DNA of 64,000 nucleotides from Erythroxylum novogranatense (taxonomy: Eukaryota; Streptophyta; Magnoliopsida; Malpighiales; Erythroxylaceae), in the NCBI GenBank assembly GCA_029891385.1, contig CM057228.1, positions 63,184,523 to 63,248,522 on the forward strand. The letters run 5' to 3'. Both the position numbers and the translations under genes were made by a program. The notes beneath the pieces were generated by a model that saw only the letters and a program-made list of their open reading frames with translations, had not been told where the DNA came from and did no database searches. This document shows, in pieces, positions 32,395-43,599 of this stretch (within the stretch, counting starts at the first letter, position 1; every line of letters starts with the position of its first letter).

Positions 32395-33540
32395 CATTGA
32401 GGTTAATACTTTCGATCATAACATATGGGTATTAGATATCTGGTTGTGGCTCACACATATGTAATGATATCGCAGGCCTCGGGGACGATGAGATGACTCG
32501 TGAAAGGAGAACTAGACTGCATGTAGGAAATGGAGCAAGAGTTTCTTGCATTAGCCGTAGGCACTTATTTTTGTCACTCCCGGTGGGCTTGTAATTAAAC
32601 TGGATGAATGTTATTTTGTACTGTTTTAACAAAGAACATATTATTCATTTCTTGTTTAAATAGAAATGGTTTCCATTTGACTTTTAGTAGCAATGGTTGT
32701 TCTATTAGTTTGAATGGAATGCTTTATGGTACTGGTACATTATGCAATGGAATTTACATATTAGATATGTCACATCCAATTATGAATGTCAATGACACGA
32801 AAAGACGAAACGAGATAATTTAAAATCAACTTACTTATGGCATTGTCGCTTGGCCATATAAATGAGAGACGATAGCTAAGCTCTATAAGAGTGGTAGTTT
32901 AGGGTCATTTGATTATGAATCATATGACACATGTGAATCTTGTTTATTAGGCAAGATGGCTAAGTTACCTTTAAGGAAAGGGTGAACAAGCGATCAAGTA
33001 TTAGACCTAATACATTCGGATGTATGTGGTCCGATGTCCATTCATGCTAGAAGTGGTTGTCTTTACTTCATTACCTTTATCGATGATTATTCTCGATATG
33101 GGTACCAGATTCGATGAGATACAAATCTGAAGCATTTGAAAAGTTCAAACAATTCATAAATGAAGTAGAAAACCAACTTGGGAAATGTATCAAGACATTA
33201 CGATCCGATCGTGGTGGGGAATACTTAGACCAACAATTTTTAGATTATCTCAGAGATAATGGGATTTTATCTCAATGGACTTCACCTTACACACCACAGC
33301 ATAATGGTGTGGCTGAAAGGAGAAATCGAACCTTGTTAGATATGGTACGGTCGATGATGAGCTTTGCAAAGTTACCAAAATCCTTTTGGGGGTATGCACT
33401 CGAGACAACTGTTTATTTGTTAAACAGAGTTCCATCAAAGACAGTTGATGTTACTCCATATGAGATGTGGACTAACAAAAGATCCTATCTTACTCATTTG
33501 AAAGTTTGGGGTTGTCCTGCTTATATGAAGCGGATATAGT
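32395..33540 (+). pseudogene. element B protease remnant and integrase
   Basis: The protease is only a trace (WVLDIWLW where relatives have the D-S/T-G site). The integrase is clear: LIHSDVCGPM, IDDYSRYG, then a 141-codon frame at 33114-33539 with LRSDRGGEYLDQQF and HNGVAERRNRTLLDMVRSM, supplying the D,D,E residues. A stop at 33537-33539 and a frameshift before 33114 break it. It would insert the element DNA copy. Confidence 0.87.
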
Positions 33541-35455
33541 CAAATAAACTTGATGCAAAGTCTGACAAGTGTTTGTTTGTAGGATATCCTAAAGAAACAA
33601 TGGGATATCAATTCTACATTGCTGAGAAACAAAAGGTGTTTGTTTCAAAGCATGCTGTCTTTTTAGAGAAAGAGTTTCTTTTACAAGAAGACAGTGGGAG
33701 CAAAATTGAACTTGAAGAAGTTCAAGATGCTCGAATAGACGCAGATCAATCGCTCGAACTTGAAAGCGTGACTCATACGATGATGTAATGTGATTCAACC
33801 TTCTACAACACATGAAGTTCGTAGGTCACGTAGGATACGCTCTGTTCCCGAGAGTTATAGATTTCTCGTGAATGAACAGAATGACGTATTGCTCATAGAA
33901 GATAATGAGCCTACCACCTATGAAGAGGTTCTGAAGAGTTCAGAGTCTGAGAAATGGCTTCATGCCATGAAGGCAGAAATGGATTCCATGTATGAAAATC
34001 AAGTATGGACTTTGGTTGAGGCACCCGAAGGAATAAAACCCATAAACCCATGGATGGTAATGTGATTGCCTATAAAGCAAGGCTTGTGGCTAAAGGTTTT
34101 CGTCAAAGACAAGGAATAGACTACGACGAGACCTTCAGCCCAGTAACAATGCTTAAATCCATTAGGATACTCCTAGCCATTGCCACTAATTATGATTATG
34201 AGATATGACAAATGGATGTGAAGACAACTTTCCTAAATGAAAATCTAGCTGAGGATGTGTATATGACACAACCAGAGGGCTTCACCTTCTATGATGGCGA
34301 AAAGGTATGCAAGCTTCAGAAATCCATCAATGGATTGAAACAAGCATCTAGGAGTTGGAATATCCATTTTGATGAGGTAATCAAAGAGTTTGGTTTCTCA
34401 CAAAATCCGGATGAACACTGTGTGTATAAGAAGGTTAGTGGGACTGCAATCGTATTCCTTGTGCTATATGTAGATGACATATTATTACTAGGAAACGATG
34501 TCTCTATGCTACAATCTGTGAAGATTTGGTTATCTAAATAATTTGTCATGAAAGACCTTGGTGAAGCAACTTATATCCTTGGGATAAAGATTTATAGAGA
34601 TAGATCAAAAAGATTGCTTGGTCTTTCACAATCAACGTACATAGACAAGATGCTAAAGAGGTTTAGCATGGAACAATCCAAGAGAGGGTACCTTCCCATG
34701 ACTCATGGGATAACACTCTCAAAATCTATGTGTCCTAAGACACAAGATGAGAGGATGCGCATGAATATGATTCCGTATGCATCTGCAGTAGGATATATCA
34801 TATACGCTATGCTATGTACGAGACCCGATGTATCATATGCTCTAAGTGTTACGAGCAGATACCAATCGGATCCTGGTGAGAGTCATTGGGTGGCTGTCAA
34901 GAATATCCTCAAGTACTTGTGAAGGACTAAGGATGTTTTCTTGATATATGGAGATGGAAATCTAAAAGTGAGCGGGTATACAGATGCTAGTTTTCAATCT
35001 GATAAGGATGATTCTAAATCCTAATCAGGTTATATATTCACACTGAACGGCGGAGCGGTCAGTTGGAAGAGTTCCAAACAAGAGACAACTGTCGATTCAA
35101 CAACCGAGGCAGAGTACATTGCCGCTTCAGACGCAGCAAAGGAAGCAGTTTGGATCAAAAAGTTCATTATTGAACTTGGTGTGGTTCCTAGCTGTGATGG
35201 GCCCATCTGATTGTATTGTGACAACAATGAGGCTATTCTTGCAGGCGAAAGAACCAAGGTCTCATCAACGATCCAAACACGTACTCCGCAGATATCATCT
35301 GATTAGGGAGATCATTGGCCGAGGTGATGTCAAGATAGAGAGAATTCCCACCGAACTAAATATTGCTGATCCGTTGACAAAGCCATTATCACAGAAGAGC
35401 TTTGATTCTCATGTACTCGCCTATGGTATTAGATATCAAGGCAATTGGCTTTAGG
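33541..35455 (+). pseudogene. element B reverse transcriptase and RNase H
   Basis: In order: the integrase tail (GYPKETMGYQFYIA), an Arg-rich linker (RRSRRIRSVPESY), the RT start (WLHAMKAEMDSMYENQVW), QMDVKTTFLNENLAEDVYM, the catalytic YVDD at 34467-34478, MKDLGEATYILGIKIYRD, and an RNase H with YTDASFQSDKDDSKS and TTEAEYIAASDAAKEA. Frames 34212-34541 and 34548-34922 are separated by a TAA, and others are frameshifted. The RT block is close to copia (Tork/TAR-type) elements. Subfamily not assigned. Confidence 0.9.
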
Positions 35456-35457
35456 TC

Positions 35458-35470
35458 AAGTGGGAGATTT
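35458..35470 (+). other. polypurine tract of element B
   Basis: AAGTGGGAGATTT immediately precedes the 3' LTR start TGTTAGAG. The same sequence precedes the 5' LTR at 28067, which shows that the left fragment is the 3' end of another B unit. Confidence 0.8.
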
Positions 35471-36771
35471 TGTTAGAGTAGTGCCCTAAAGGCAATCTCC
35501 TTTAGCGCGTTTTGTACAAAGTTGTGTACATACTTTATGAATAAATAAAGAAAGGCATATTTCATTAATTTGATGTTCATTATTTATGAATTGATATTGA
35601 TCTATAAGCAAATTAATGAAGTCCATGATATATGACATAGCATGAAGGAAATTATGATGTGATCATACTACTGAGATTCCTATCATGTGCAATTATGTCA
35701 GTATCTAAATTATCCCTAATCATAGGATTACTAAAACTGGACATCGTTAATCCGGAGAGACTAGCACATGTCAAGCTCCTTGATTTGATCAAGCAGTGGA
35801 TCTCAGAAACTGTAAATATGAGATGTTTAGGGTTGAGATGTGAATGCTTACTAGAGGTAGTAAGTACATTGGATGACCTGCTATGAGATTATCACATGGA
35901 TTTCCTATTCTAATGTCAGTGATAATCTCATCATAGCAATGGTGCAAATATCCTTAGACTTGAGGTACTCGAGGATATCTTGAATCTTGATTACGTGCTT
36001 TGACTCCATTCCTTGTTGCCTTACGAAGTCGCTCATAGGGTGGTGATTGGGTACAACTTGAGGTATTCGAAGGTAATTGAGTAGCCAATAAAAGATTCAT
36101 CACTTCTGTGATAGCAGAAGATGATACCCATGGCCTCTTGTCAAGGTCATTACTTGGAAATCTCTGGCCGAAGTTCATATGTCATGAAGAGTGTCTTAAG
36201 TGACATATAAAGTAATGAGTCCCAGGACAAGAACTGATATCACTTGGACTAGATTTGATGTAGTCAGTCTAGTAAGAGTTGACACTTTGCCCATACTCAT
36301 AACCAAGTGGGGTATAGCATGGTGAAAGGACGAATTGCACAGTAATTATCTATGGAAAGGTTCGTGATGAACATAGGTTCATTCGTCAAACCAATTACTT
36401 TTCGGTCAATTGGGGGTCATGATGTGTTGCTAGATACCGCTCATGACTTGCTTGGATTAAGTGTTAATCTAAGTGACCAACATAACCGGGAACCTAATGG
36501 GTCATACGCATAAGAGTGACTCGAAAAATTCGTAAAATAGTTTTAGATAGAGATCCATTATATGGAGAGCAATAGAACTAAATAGATCCCGATGAGATTG
36601 GGATATATCTCGATGAGATCGCAACATCGATATTGCTGAAACTGGTCTTCGATGTTTTTTTCGTACCGGGACCCGGTAGGACCGACCCTAGTGTGACTAG
36701 ACCACCTCAGCATTTATATATATATATATATATGAATAACGTGGAAGGAGGAGGAGAAGACTTATCTTACT

Positions 36772-36807
<36 letters not shown>

Positions 36808-37270
36808 TAACGTGGAAAGCTTCACCACTTTAGCATTAAATGTCTTTAATTACTTTAAAGACAAATGGCAAATGAAGGCTTAAAGGGATGATTGTCGTGA
36901 GTGAATAAAAGAGTTTTTAAACAAAACAAGTTAAAAAACCTAAGTTTGAAAGAAAGAGTTCATCCGAAGCTCTCCATCATCCTCTCTTCAAGCTTCATCA
37001 TCTTCTCCTCTTCTTCTCCTTGAGCTCTCCAAGAATAAGGTAAGAGCTAGCACTCTCTCCCTTATTCTAGCTATTCCTGGGTCAAAGAGTTTGCCCCGGT
37101 TAGGTTCTCCGACCTCTGCGTGGATACCGTTAGAGACGGTCTCCTTTGGTCGTTATGGTTTAACTTCGTTATATAGACACATAGATCCTGGCTTTCGGGA
37201 AGGTCCCGGAATTTTTTTTTTATTTTTCCGCACCGTGTATATGTGATGCACACACTGGGATTTTCCTACA
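35471..37270 (+). repeat. element B 3' LTR (1800 bp)
   Basis: It has the same ends as the 5' LTR (TGTTAGAG...TTCCTACA) and an extra segment at about 36422-36610 absent from the 5' copy. TA-dinucleotide runs lie at 36714-36733 and 36775-36804. Its last base abuts an element A LTR at 37271. Confidence 0.88.
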
Positions 37271-37617
37271 GCTCTTACCTATATAAGGTGGTTGCTACCT
37301 CCTTATTTAATGGACCAATACAAAGTCAAAGATTTGTATGACAAATTTGACTCTAGTTAAATTCCTCTTTTGAGGTGAGAGTTGGAGAGTTTGTCTTGGG
37401 TATTTCTTTGTAGGTGTATTGGTGTATTAGGGGATTGGATGACAAGAAAAATTGTGTGATTGTAAGGATTTTTTACATAGTGAATTTTCTTCTCGATGCC
37501 CGTAGTTTTTCTCTGGTCTGGGAGTTTCCACGTAAATTATCTTGTGTTGTTATTTTCTTATATTTTTGTCTATCAAATATCCTTGGGTGTGGGTTCGGGA
37601 GGTCTAAATCCACAAAA
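37271..37617 (+). repeat. element A LTR 2, 5'-truncated by element B
   Basis: The sequence picks up in the middle of the A LTR at GCTCTTACCTATATAAGG (compare 39178) and runs to the LTR end, here CACAAAA instead of CCCAACA. Element B therefore inserted into this A LTR. Confidence 0.85.
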
Positions 37618-37905
37618 ATTGATATCAGAGCCAAGGTGTATTTTTCTTGAAAATTCTAAGTATGCTAGTGATCGCTGTTTTGATTGATCTTCCACATCAA
37701 AAAAGATTTTAATGAGAAAGGTTCAATTGGTGCGGTGGAATTTTAGTGTGGTAGTGTGGTAGTACATATCTAGGAAAGTTTTGGCTAAGGAAAGACTTGA
37801 TATTTAAGTATGTCCGTTGTGACCAACATCTCTTTCCTGGGAACTTTCCTGGTGTACTAGTCTCTTCTACGGTAAAATTCATCAAGGCAGAAGAGCACAA
37901 GAAAA

Positions 37906-38727
37906 ATGTCAGAAAATAGGGCTTCGAATCCTCTTAGATTTGAGGTGGAGAAATTCGACAAGAGAATAAATTTTGGCTTGTGGCAAGTGTAAGTCAGAGA
38001 CATTTTGATTCAGTCGGGGTTACATAAGGCATTGAAAGGCAGACAAATCCCTGATATCAGTACAGGCAAATATAGTATGAGCGATGAAGATTGGGAGGAT
38101 CTAGATTTGAGAGCAGCAAGTGGGATACGATTGTGTTTAGTTAAGAATGTCCTTGCAAATGTGCATGGAATATCTACAGCAAAGGAACTTTGGGAAAAGC
38201 TCGAGGAGTTGTATCAAACAAAGAGCGTCTCAAATCGGATGTACCTAAAGGAGCAGTTTCATACACTGTAGATGAAGGAAGGTATTGCAATTTCAGATCA
38301 TTTAAGTATTCTTAACGGGATCGTCTTTGAACTAGAGGCAATTGGAGTTAGTATAGATGATGAGGATCAAGCTTTGAGACTCATCTGGTCTCTTCTACCT
38401 TCATATGAACACATGAAACCGATTTTGATTCATGGGAAGGAGAAGATAGTTTTTTTTGAAGTTACCAGAAAACTCTTTTCAGAAGAGAGAAGACTAGGCA
38501 ATGGAAGAAATGTTCCTCCTGAAGGCTCAACCCTGGTGGCAGCTGGATATTAGAAGAAGAACTCCATGAAGAAAAATGTAGTATGCTGGACGAGTGAACA
38601 ATCTAGGCATATGAAGAAAAATTGTCCAAGAGATAGAGCGGGTTCGGCAAGAGGCTCTGGGTCAGTTAATGGAGAGACTGATAATGTTGCTAACATTGTC
38701 TCCATAAATGATGATCTTGCTCTCTAA
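37906..38727 (+). pseudogene. element A gag copy 2
   Basis: It starts at ATG 37906 (MSENRASNPLRFEVEKFD) and runs in one main frame through KGRQIPDISTG, LVKNVLANVHGISTAKELWEKL and LIWSLLPSYEHMKP to LAL-stop at 38725. TAA at 37990 and TAG near 38269 and 38551 interrupt it. The zinc knuckle is CWTSEQSRHMKKNC, with the second cysteine changed to serine. At about 270 codons it is a complete-length copia Gag without a pol. It would have relied on proteins from another element. Confidence 0.82.
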
Positions 38728-39119
38728 AAAGGGGGACATGTACATCCCATGGCATGTCGCTAATCCGAAAGTTGCCATGATAAAAGATGTGTTACTGTTA
38801 GCAGGTCCACAAGTTTGCACATAGGCATTAGTTTGACATTAATGCAAGGTGTGTGGTGGAATTTATATCGATGACTGTTGAACTTCCAGGAAAGCCAAAC
38901 ATGGGAGTTGAACCATAATTTTTTCAGCAAGGTTATTTTCGACATGTGCCGAAGTAAAAGGCTTAGAATTGGTTTATTCTGAGTGGGTATGCTTTTATGG
39001 TGGATCATGATGCTATGAAGCATGATAATTCTCTACATTGAGAGTTATGTTATTTTCAGGAGATCTTCATTGAGGTGAAGCGTGGTTGTGAGATTAACTA
39101 AAGTCGCCAAAGTGGAGAT
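38728..39119 (+). other. non-coding internal end of element A
   Basis: Roughly 390 bp from gag to the 3' LTR with only short frames. It may keep a trace of a protease region, but no D-S/T-G site is readable. It ends in the weak polypurine tract CAAAGTGGAGAT. Confidence 0.5.
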
Positions 39120-39524
39120 TGTTGCGTTTTTGGCTCCTTTATGTCCCATATTGGTTGGATACAACAATTGGGATAAGGCTCTTACCTATATAAGGAGGTT
39201 GCTACCTCCTTATTTAATAGACCAATACAAAGTCAAAGATTTGTATGACAAATTTGACTCTAGTTAAATTCCTCTTTTGAGGTGGGAGTTGGGGAGTTTG
39301 TCTTGGGTATTTCTTTGTGGGTGTATTGGTGTATTAGGGGATTGGGTGAGAAGAAAAATTGTGTGATTGTAAGGATTTTTCACATAGTAAATTTTCTTCT
39401 CGACGCCCGTGGTTTTTCTCCGGTTTGAGAGTTTCCATGTAAATTCTCTTGTGTTGTTATTTTCTGATATTTTTGTCTATCAAATATCCTTGGGTGTGGA
39501 TTCGGGAGGTCTAAATCCCCAACA
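39120..39524 (+). repeat. element A LTR 3 (405 bp)
   Basis: TGTTGCGTTTTTGG to ATCCCCAACA, followed by the target duplication ACATC (39525-39529) that matches 25747-25751. Confidence 0.88.
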
Positions 39525-39529
39525 ACATC

Positions 39530-40562
39530 ACTATCTACTTAACATAAAATAAACATGCAATTTGACTAAAAATTTACCAAATTTATGAATCCATTAACAA
39601 CTAACTAACAATTTTGAGGCATTTGCCAACAATCAACCCCCTACTTCTTGCAATGAGAGTTGATTAGGGTACTAAAATCAAACACAACAATATAGGTGAT
39701 ACGTGGATATATCCAGTAGCTTTATGTCCATATGGGATGAATGAAACATGAGGAATTTCACAAATCAGCATACCAACGAAGAGGAGCTTATAAGGAAATA
39801 CATTGATAAAGTCAAGCTATATTTATTCACCTTCAAGGACAAGAACTTATGCAGTCAATCCATCCTCACAAGCTGGGACGTTAACTGGTGGATATCTATC
39901 TCTTTGTTCATATAAGCTGTTTAACAAAGCTTGTAACGAGTCAAATGTAGCAGGTTATGATTTTCCTTGTGTATAGAACCATTGTATTTTTGATACCTTC
40001 ATGGCTTAATACATTCAAAATTTTCAAAAAAAAATGTTGTGACTTATGGTCAATTTCATTTATCTTGTTATTATTTTCATTTATCTTTTTATTATTGTAA
40101 TTAACAATTAAATAAATAAAATACATAAAATTAAATATATACATCTTCCTACGATTCAAATTTTGTTAAAATCCACTTTTCAAGAAAGAATTGATTCCCC
40201 TATTAGAATATTTCGTTTATAGATTATATAAGAATTAAAATATAAAATTTTCAATTGATCTTGAACAACAATCATCTGATTGTCATATTGTTGAAGATGA
40301 GGTTCTTGAGAATTGATTTCCTACTCCTTAATCTTGAAGACTTCCAAACATTATGGGAAGAGAAATGATTTTTCGTTTTGTTTGAAGTTCCACGAGCTGA
40401 ATGAAATGTTACTTGCTGCAAAATTAACCATATAACTACATGAAATTAGTGTAACTTCATTATTGACATAGAAATGTTGTAAGATTAAATGGTAAATGGT
40501 ACGAGTGACAGTATGTCGCAAGCACTCTACTTTAACGACTAGCTAGTTTTAACACAAAAGCT
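39530..40562. other. intergenic DNA and 3' flank of P450 relic
   Basis: No gene is seen. The last 140 bp (from CCATATAACTACATGAAATTAG at 40425) matches the DNA 3' of the intact P450 at 54984-55130, so the duplicated segment extends past the coding end. Confidence 0.6.
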
Positions 40563-40860
40563 CTAGTGTGACCTAATGTAAACTGGGAGACCCTTTTCAG
40601 GGGTTGGAATCATGTAACCAATGATCTTTTCTTCAGGACAAACAATCTCCCACTTAAACCTTTTCACCACGTTGTGAACAAAATTCAAAATTACCAGGCG
40701 AGCATACTTCTTTCCAGTTAACATCCTAGGACCACCTCCAAATGGAACAAATGTGAATGGTAGAAATACTTTGTCGTCCTTGTATCTAGAGGGCTTAAAC
40801 GTTTCAGGATCTGGAAAATGCTCTAGACTCTTGTTTGTTGTATTCACAATCCAATAAACT
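40563..40860 (-). pseudogene. CYP716-like P450 last-exon relic
   Basis: About 98 codons match the last exon of the intact P450 at 55134-55430, with roughly 16 amino-acid differences and no stop. It begins [18 protein letters not shown] and ends GLPVYIRSH. The haem-binding block reads [17 protein letters not shown]: the obligatory cysteine ligand is leucine (TTA for TGC), so it could not form an active P450. Exons 1 and 2 are missing. At 40861, beside the old splice acceptor, the LTR of element C starts. It is a dead fragment of a tandem duplicate. Confidence 0.9.
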
Positions 40861-41305
40861 TGTAACACATAACATGATTCGTATTTACATTTCTCGGATC
40901 AAATGTAAAAGACAAATAACAAAAAATGTAAAAAAAATCCCTAATTTCGATTCAGTGACTTCAAACAAGCTTTTCGAGACCAAAACGAGCACGAATCTAT
41001 CGACACCTTCACAAGATCTACTCATCGAGATGCGGTCAATGTCTTTTTATAGTTTTCTTAAAATGTGAACCTCTGAATGAGTCAGAGTAACTTTACGTTC
41101 ACGAATGACATGAGCATTTGCTAGAGACTTTAACTTATTTATATAACTTCTATATCGGGCTTCTCTATCGCAGGCTTGATATAGGTCTGATCTATATTAA
41201 TCAGGGTCCATTTTCTTCTTGAACTTTGGCCCATTAACCTACTTTATCTGGATCAAATTATGTAAGCAATTAATTGTTGTCCGCCAAATGAGAAAATATA
41301 TAACA
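40861..41305 (-). repeat. element C 3' LTR (445 bp)
   Basis: On the minus strand it begins TGTTATATATTTTCTC after the polypurine tract and ends ATGTTATGTGTTACA. Compared with the other LTR it is about 55 bp shorter and clearly diverged. Confidence 0.82.
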
Positions 41306-41320
41306 TTCTCCCCCTTGGAC
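41306..41320 (-). other. polypurine tract of element C
   Basis: The minus strand reads CCAAGGGGGAGAA directly before the LTR start, which sets the element's orientation. Confidence 0.8.
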
Positions 41321-42042
41321 AATAATTGATTGCGTTATTGACTTAATTTTAAAAATAGTTCAAAATGCGATTAAGTCACTTTACTGTATGGTCGACTAAG
41401 TTTAAAAATAAAGAAAAGATCCAAAGATAATGAAAGTCCATCTTTTCATCTCGCAAAGCTTTCGACACTGAAAGATATCAAATACATGTGTCATGTGTGA
41501 CACATATCGAATATAATCATGTATATCTAATGCCTTACTAACATGAATGAGAAAATGGAGTATTACAAACAAAGATGATACTTGTATAATCTAATATGTA
41601 TCTTTTTATTTATAGGTCTCAATTTGTTTTAAACTTTATGCTAAACATATGCGAAATTACATAAGAGAAATCTTGTTTTCTCTCACCGAATGCTAAACTG
41701 CATTAGAAAAAACCTTTATGTTCTATCGCTAAATGCTAAACTGCATTAGAGAACCTTTGTGGGATTAAAAAACTTATAATACTTTATGTCATATCAAAAT
41801 CCATGGATATATAAATTAAACTGTATGTGTCATAATAACATAGACTCAAAGTCAATTTGTATATATGCCTAATGACCTTCAAAATACTTAAGATCGACAT
41901 AGACCTTAAGACTTTTACATGTATTATAACTATGTATGATAACACGCATTACTAGGGATAAAAGATGACCATGTTTGTTAATAACCATAATGTCATAATA
42001 CCTCAAAATGTATAAACATATAAGGAGTAAACATAACGATTC

Positions 42043-43524
42043 CTAATTATCAGTGTCTAAGGACTTCAATACGCCCATACTGTATACATGTCTTTCAAAC
42101 TCATGCGAGCAAATTCCTTTAGTTAAAGGATCAGCTAACATCTTCTCAGTCCTCAAATGCTCTATTTCAATGTCACCTTTCTCTAGCAACTCCATTATGG
42201 TCAAGTATTTAACCTCCAAATGCTTAGACCTTGTGATATTCTTATTCTTATTATTGAACGTCATAGCAACAATATTATCATAATATAATCAAATAGGTCT
42301 AGCCACTGAATCAACCACAAACAACTCAGAAATCAAGTTTATGATGTAAACTATCTGTGAAGCAGCCTTATAGCATGCAATAAACTCTGTATGCATAGTC
42401 GAGAAAGTCACCAATGTTTGCTTGACACTCTTCCACGATACTATACCATCTACTAACATAAAATGTAGCTTGAAATGGGCTTTTTATCATATAGAAACAT
42501 AGCCAATTCTGAATCTATATACCCTACGATGTCTAAATTGTTGACCCTTCTATATGTCAATATAGAATCCTTGGTTCTCTTTAAGTATCTTAACACTCAC
42601 TTAATTGCATTCTAGTAGTCTATTTCTTGGTTAGCCAGATATTGACCTAGCATTCCAACAGCAAATCCAATGTCTGGCCTAATGTACACCTAGGGATACA
42701 TCAGACTACCAATTGCACAAGAATAAGGAACATTCCTCATAGCCTCTCTATCTCTCTCTCTACTTCATTCTTGGATATTATGCCAAAGATAATCTCTCAC
42801 CATGAGAGATAGGTGCTACAATAGGTTTACAGTCAGTTATATTAAACCTTTGTAACACTTGCTCAATGTATGGACTTTGCGAGAGGCCTAATGAATGTTG
42901 AGATCTGTCCCGATAAACCTATATACTTAGGCTAAAAAATGCCTAAGATTCTTCATGTCAAAATGCTTGGCCAAAAGGTGCTTAACCTTAGGCAACATGG
43001 TTATGTCATTAGACGCGAGTAATATATCATCCACATATAATAATAGGAAGATAATATTGGTCCCCCTAAACTTGCAGTACAAGCATCCTTCAACTTTGTT
43101 TTCCACACAGTCGAAAGAGGTTAGAACCTCATCAAAGTTAAGGTACCACTGTTTGGAACCAATAAATAGACTACATCAAATCGTATATCGATTTTCTCAA
43201 TTTTCAAACCTTGTCAGTCTCTCCTTGATCCTGAAATCCTTCATATTGCTTCATATAGACCTCTTCATAAAGGTCTCCATTCAAGAAAGCGATTTTGACA
43301 TCCATCTGATGTAGCTCCATATCATAATGAGCTACTATTGTTATTATCACTCTGAATGCATTCTTAGAGGATATGGGAGAGAAGGTAACACTGAAGTCAA
43401 CCCCTTCTCTTTGAGTGAACCCTCTAGTAACCAACCTAACCTTAAACTGCTCAACTTTAACTTTAGTGTCCTTCTTGTTCTTAAACAACCATTTACAGCT
43501 AACAAGTTTACAATGTTGAGGCAA
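42043..43524 (-). pseudogene. element C reverse transcriptase and RNase H
   Basis: The minus-strand frame 43524-43204 gives CKWLFKNKKDTKVKVEQFKV, RLVTRGFTQREGVDF and the block ending AFLNGDLYEEVYMKQ. The catalytic LLLYVDDILLA follows (YVDD codons at 43026-43037). Further down, the RNase H ends in KMLADPLTKGICSHEFERHV (42264-42043). This is the copia RT-RNase H that copies RNA to DNA. Several stops and frameshifts lie between 43200 and 42270. Confidence 0.87.
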
Positions 43525-43599
43525 ATCAACAAGCTCCTATACCTTGTTATGCTTCATGGATTGCATCTCATCCTTCATTGCGTCCTACCACAAATCTTC

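Larger units (their letters stand above)
28067..37270 (+). mobile_element. copia element B, full unit (9.2 kb)
   Basis: It has a 1621-bp 5' LTR, perfect primer site, long leader, gag, protease remnant, integrase, RT, RNase H, polypurine tract and 1800-bp 3' LTR. Integrase before RT defines Ty1/copia. The LTR is joined on the right directly to the inside of an element A LTR (37271). On the left it continues into another B fragment rather than a target duplication, so the 5' boundary was altered by recombination. All coding domains contain stops or frameshifts. Confidence 0.88.
25752..39524 (+). mobile_element. copia-type gag-only element A, rearranged and split by element B
   Basis: It is bounded by ACATC at 25747-25751 and 39525-39529. 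It contains three A LTRs: complete at 25752-26157, 5'-truncated at 37271-37617, and complete at 39120-39524. Each of the first two is followed by a primer site and a gag region. The right-hand unit has only gag (37906-38727) and about 390 bp of non-coding sequence before the 3' LTR, with no protease, integrase or RT. It thus resembles a non-autonomous LTR-gag (TR-GAG-like) element. The LTR-gag-LTR-gag-LTR layout implies unequal recombination. Element B sequence (27185-37270) fills the middle. Confidence 0.82.
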
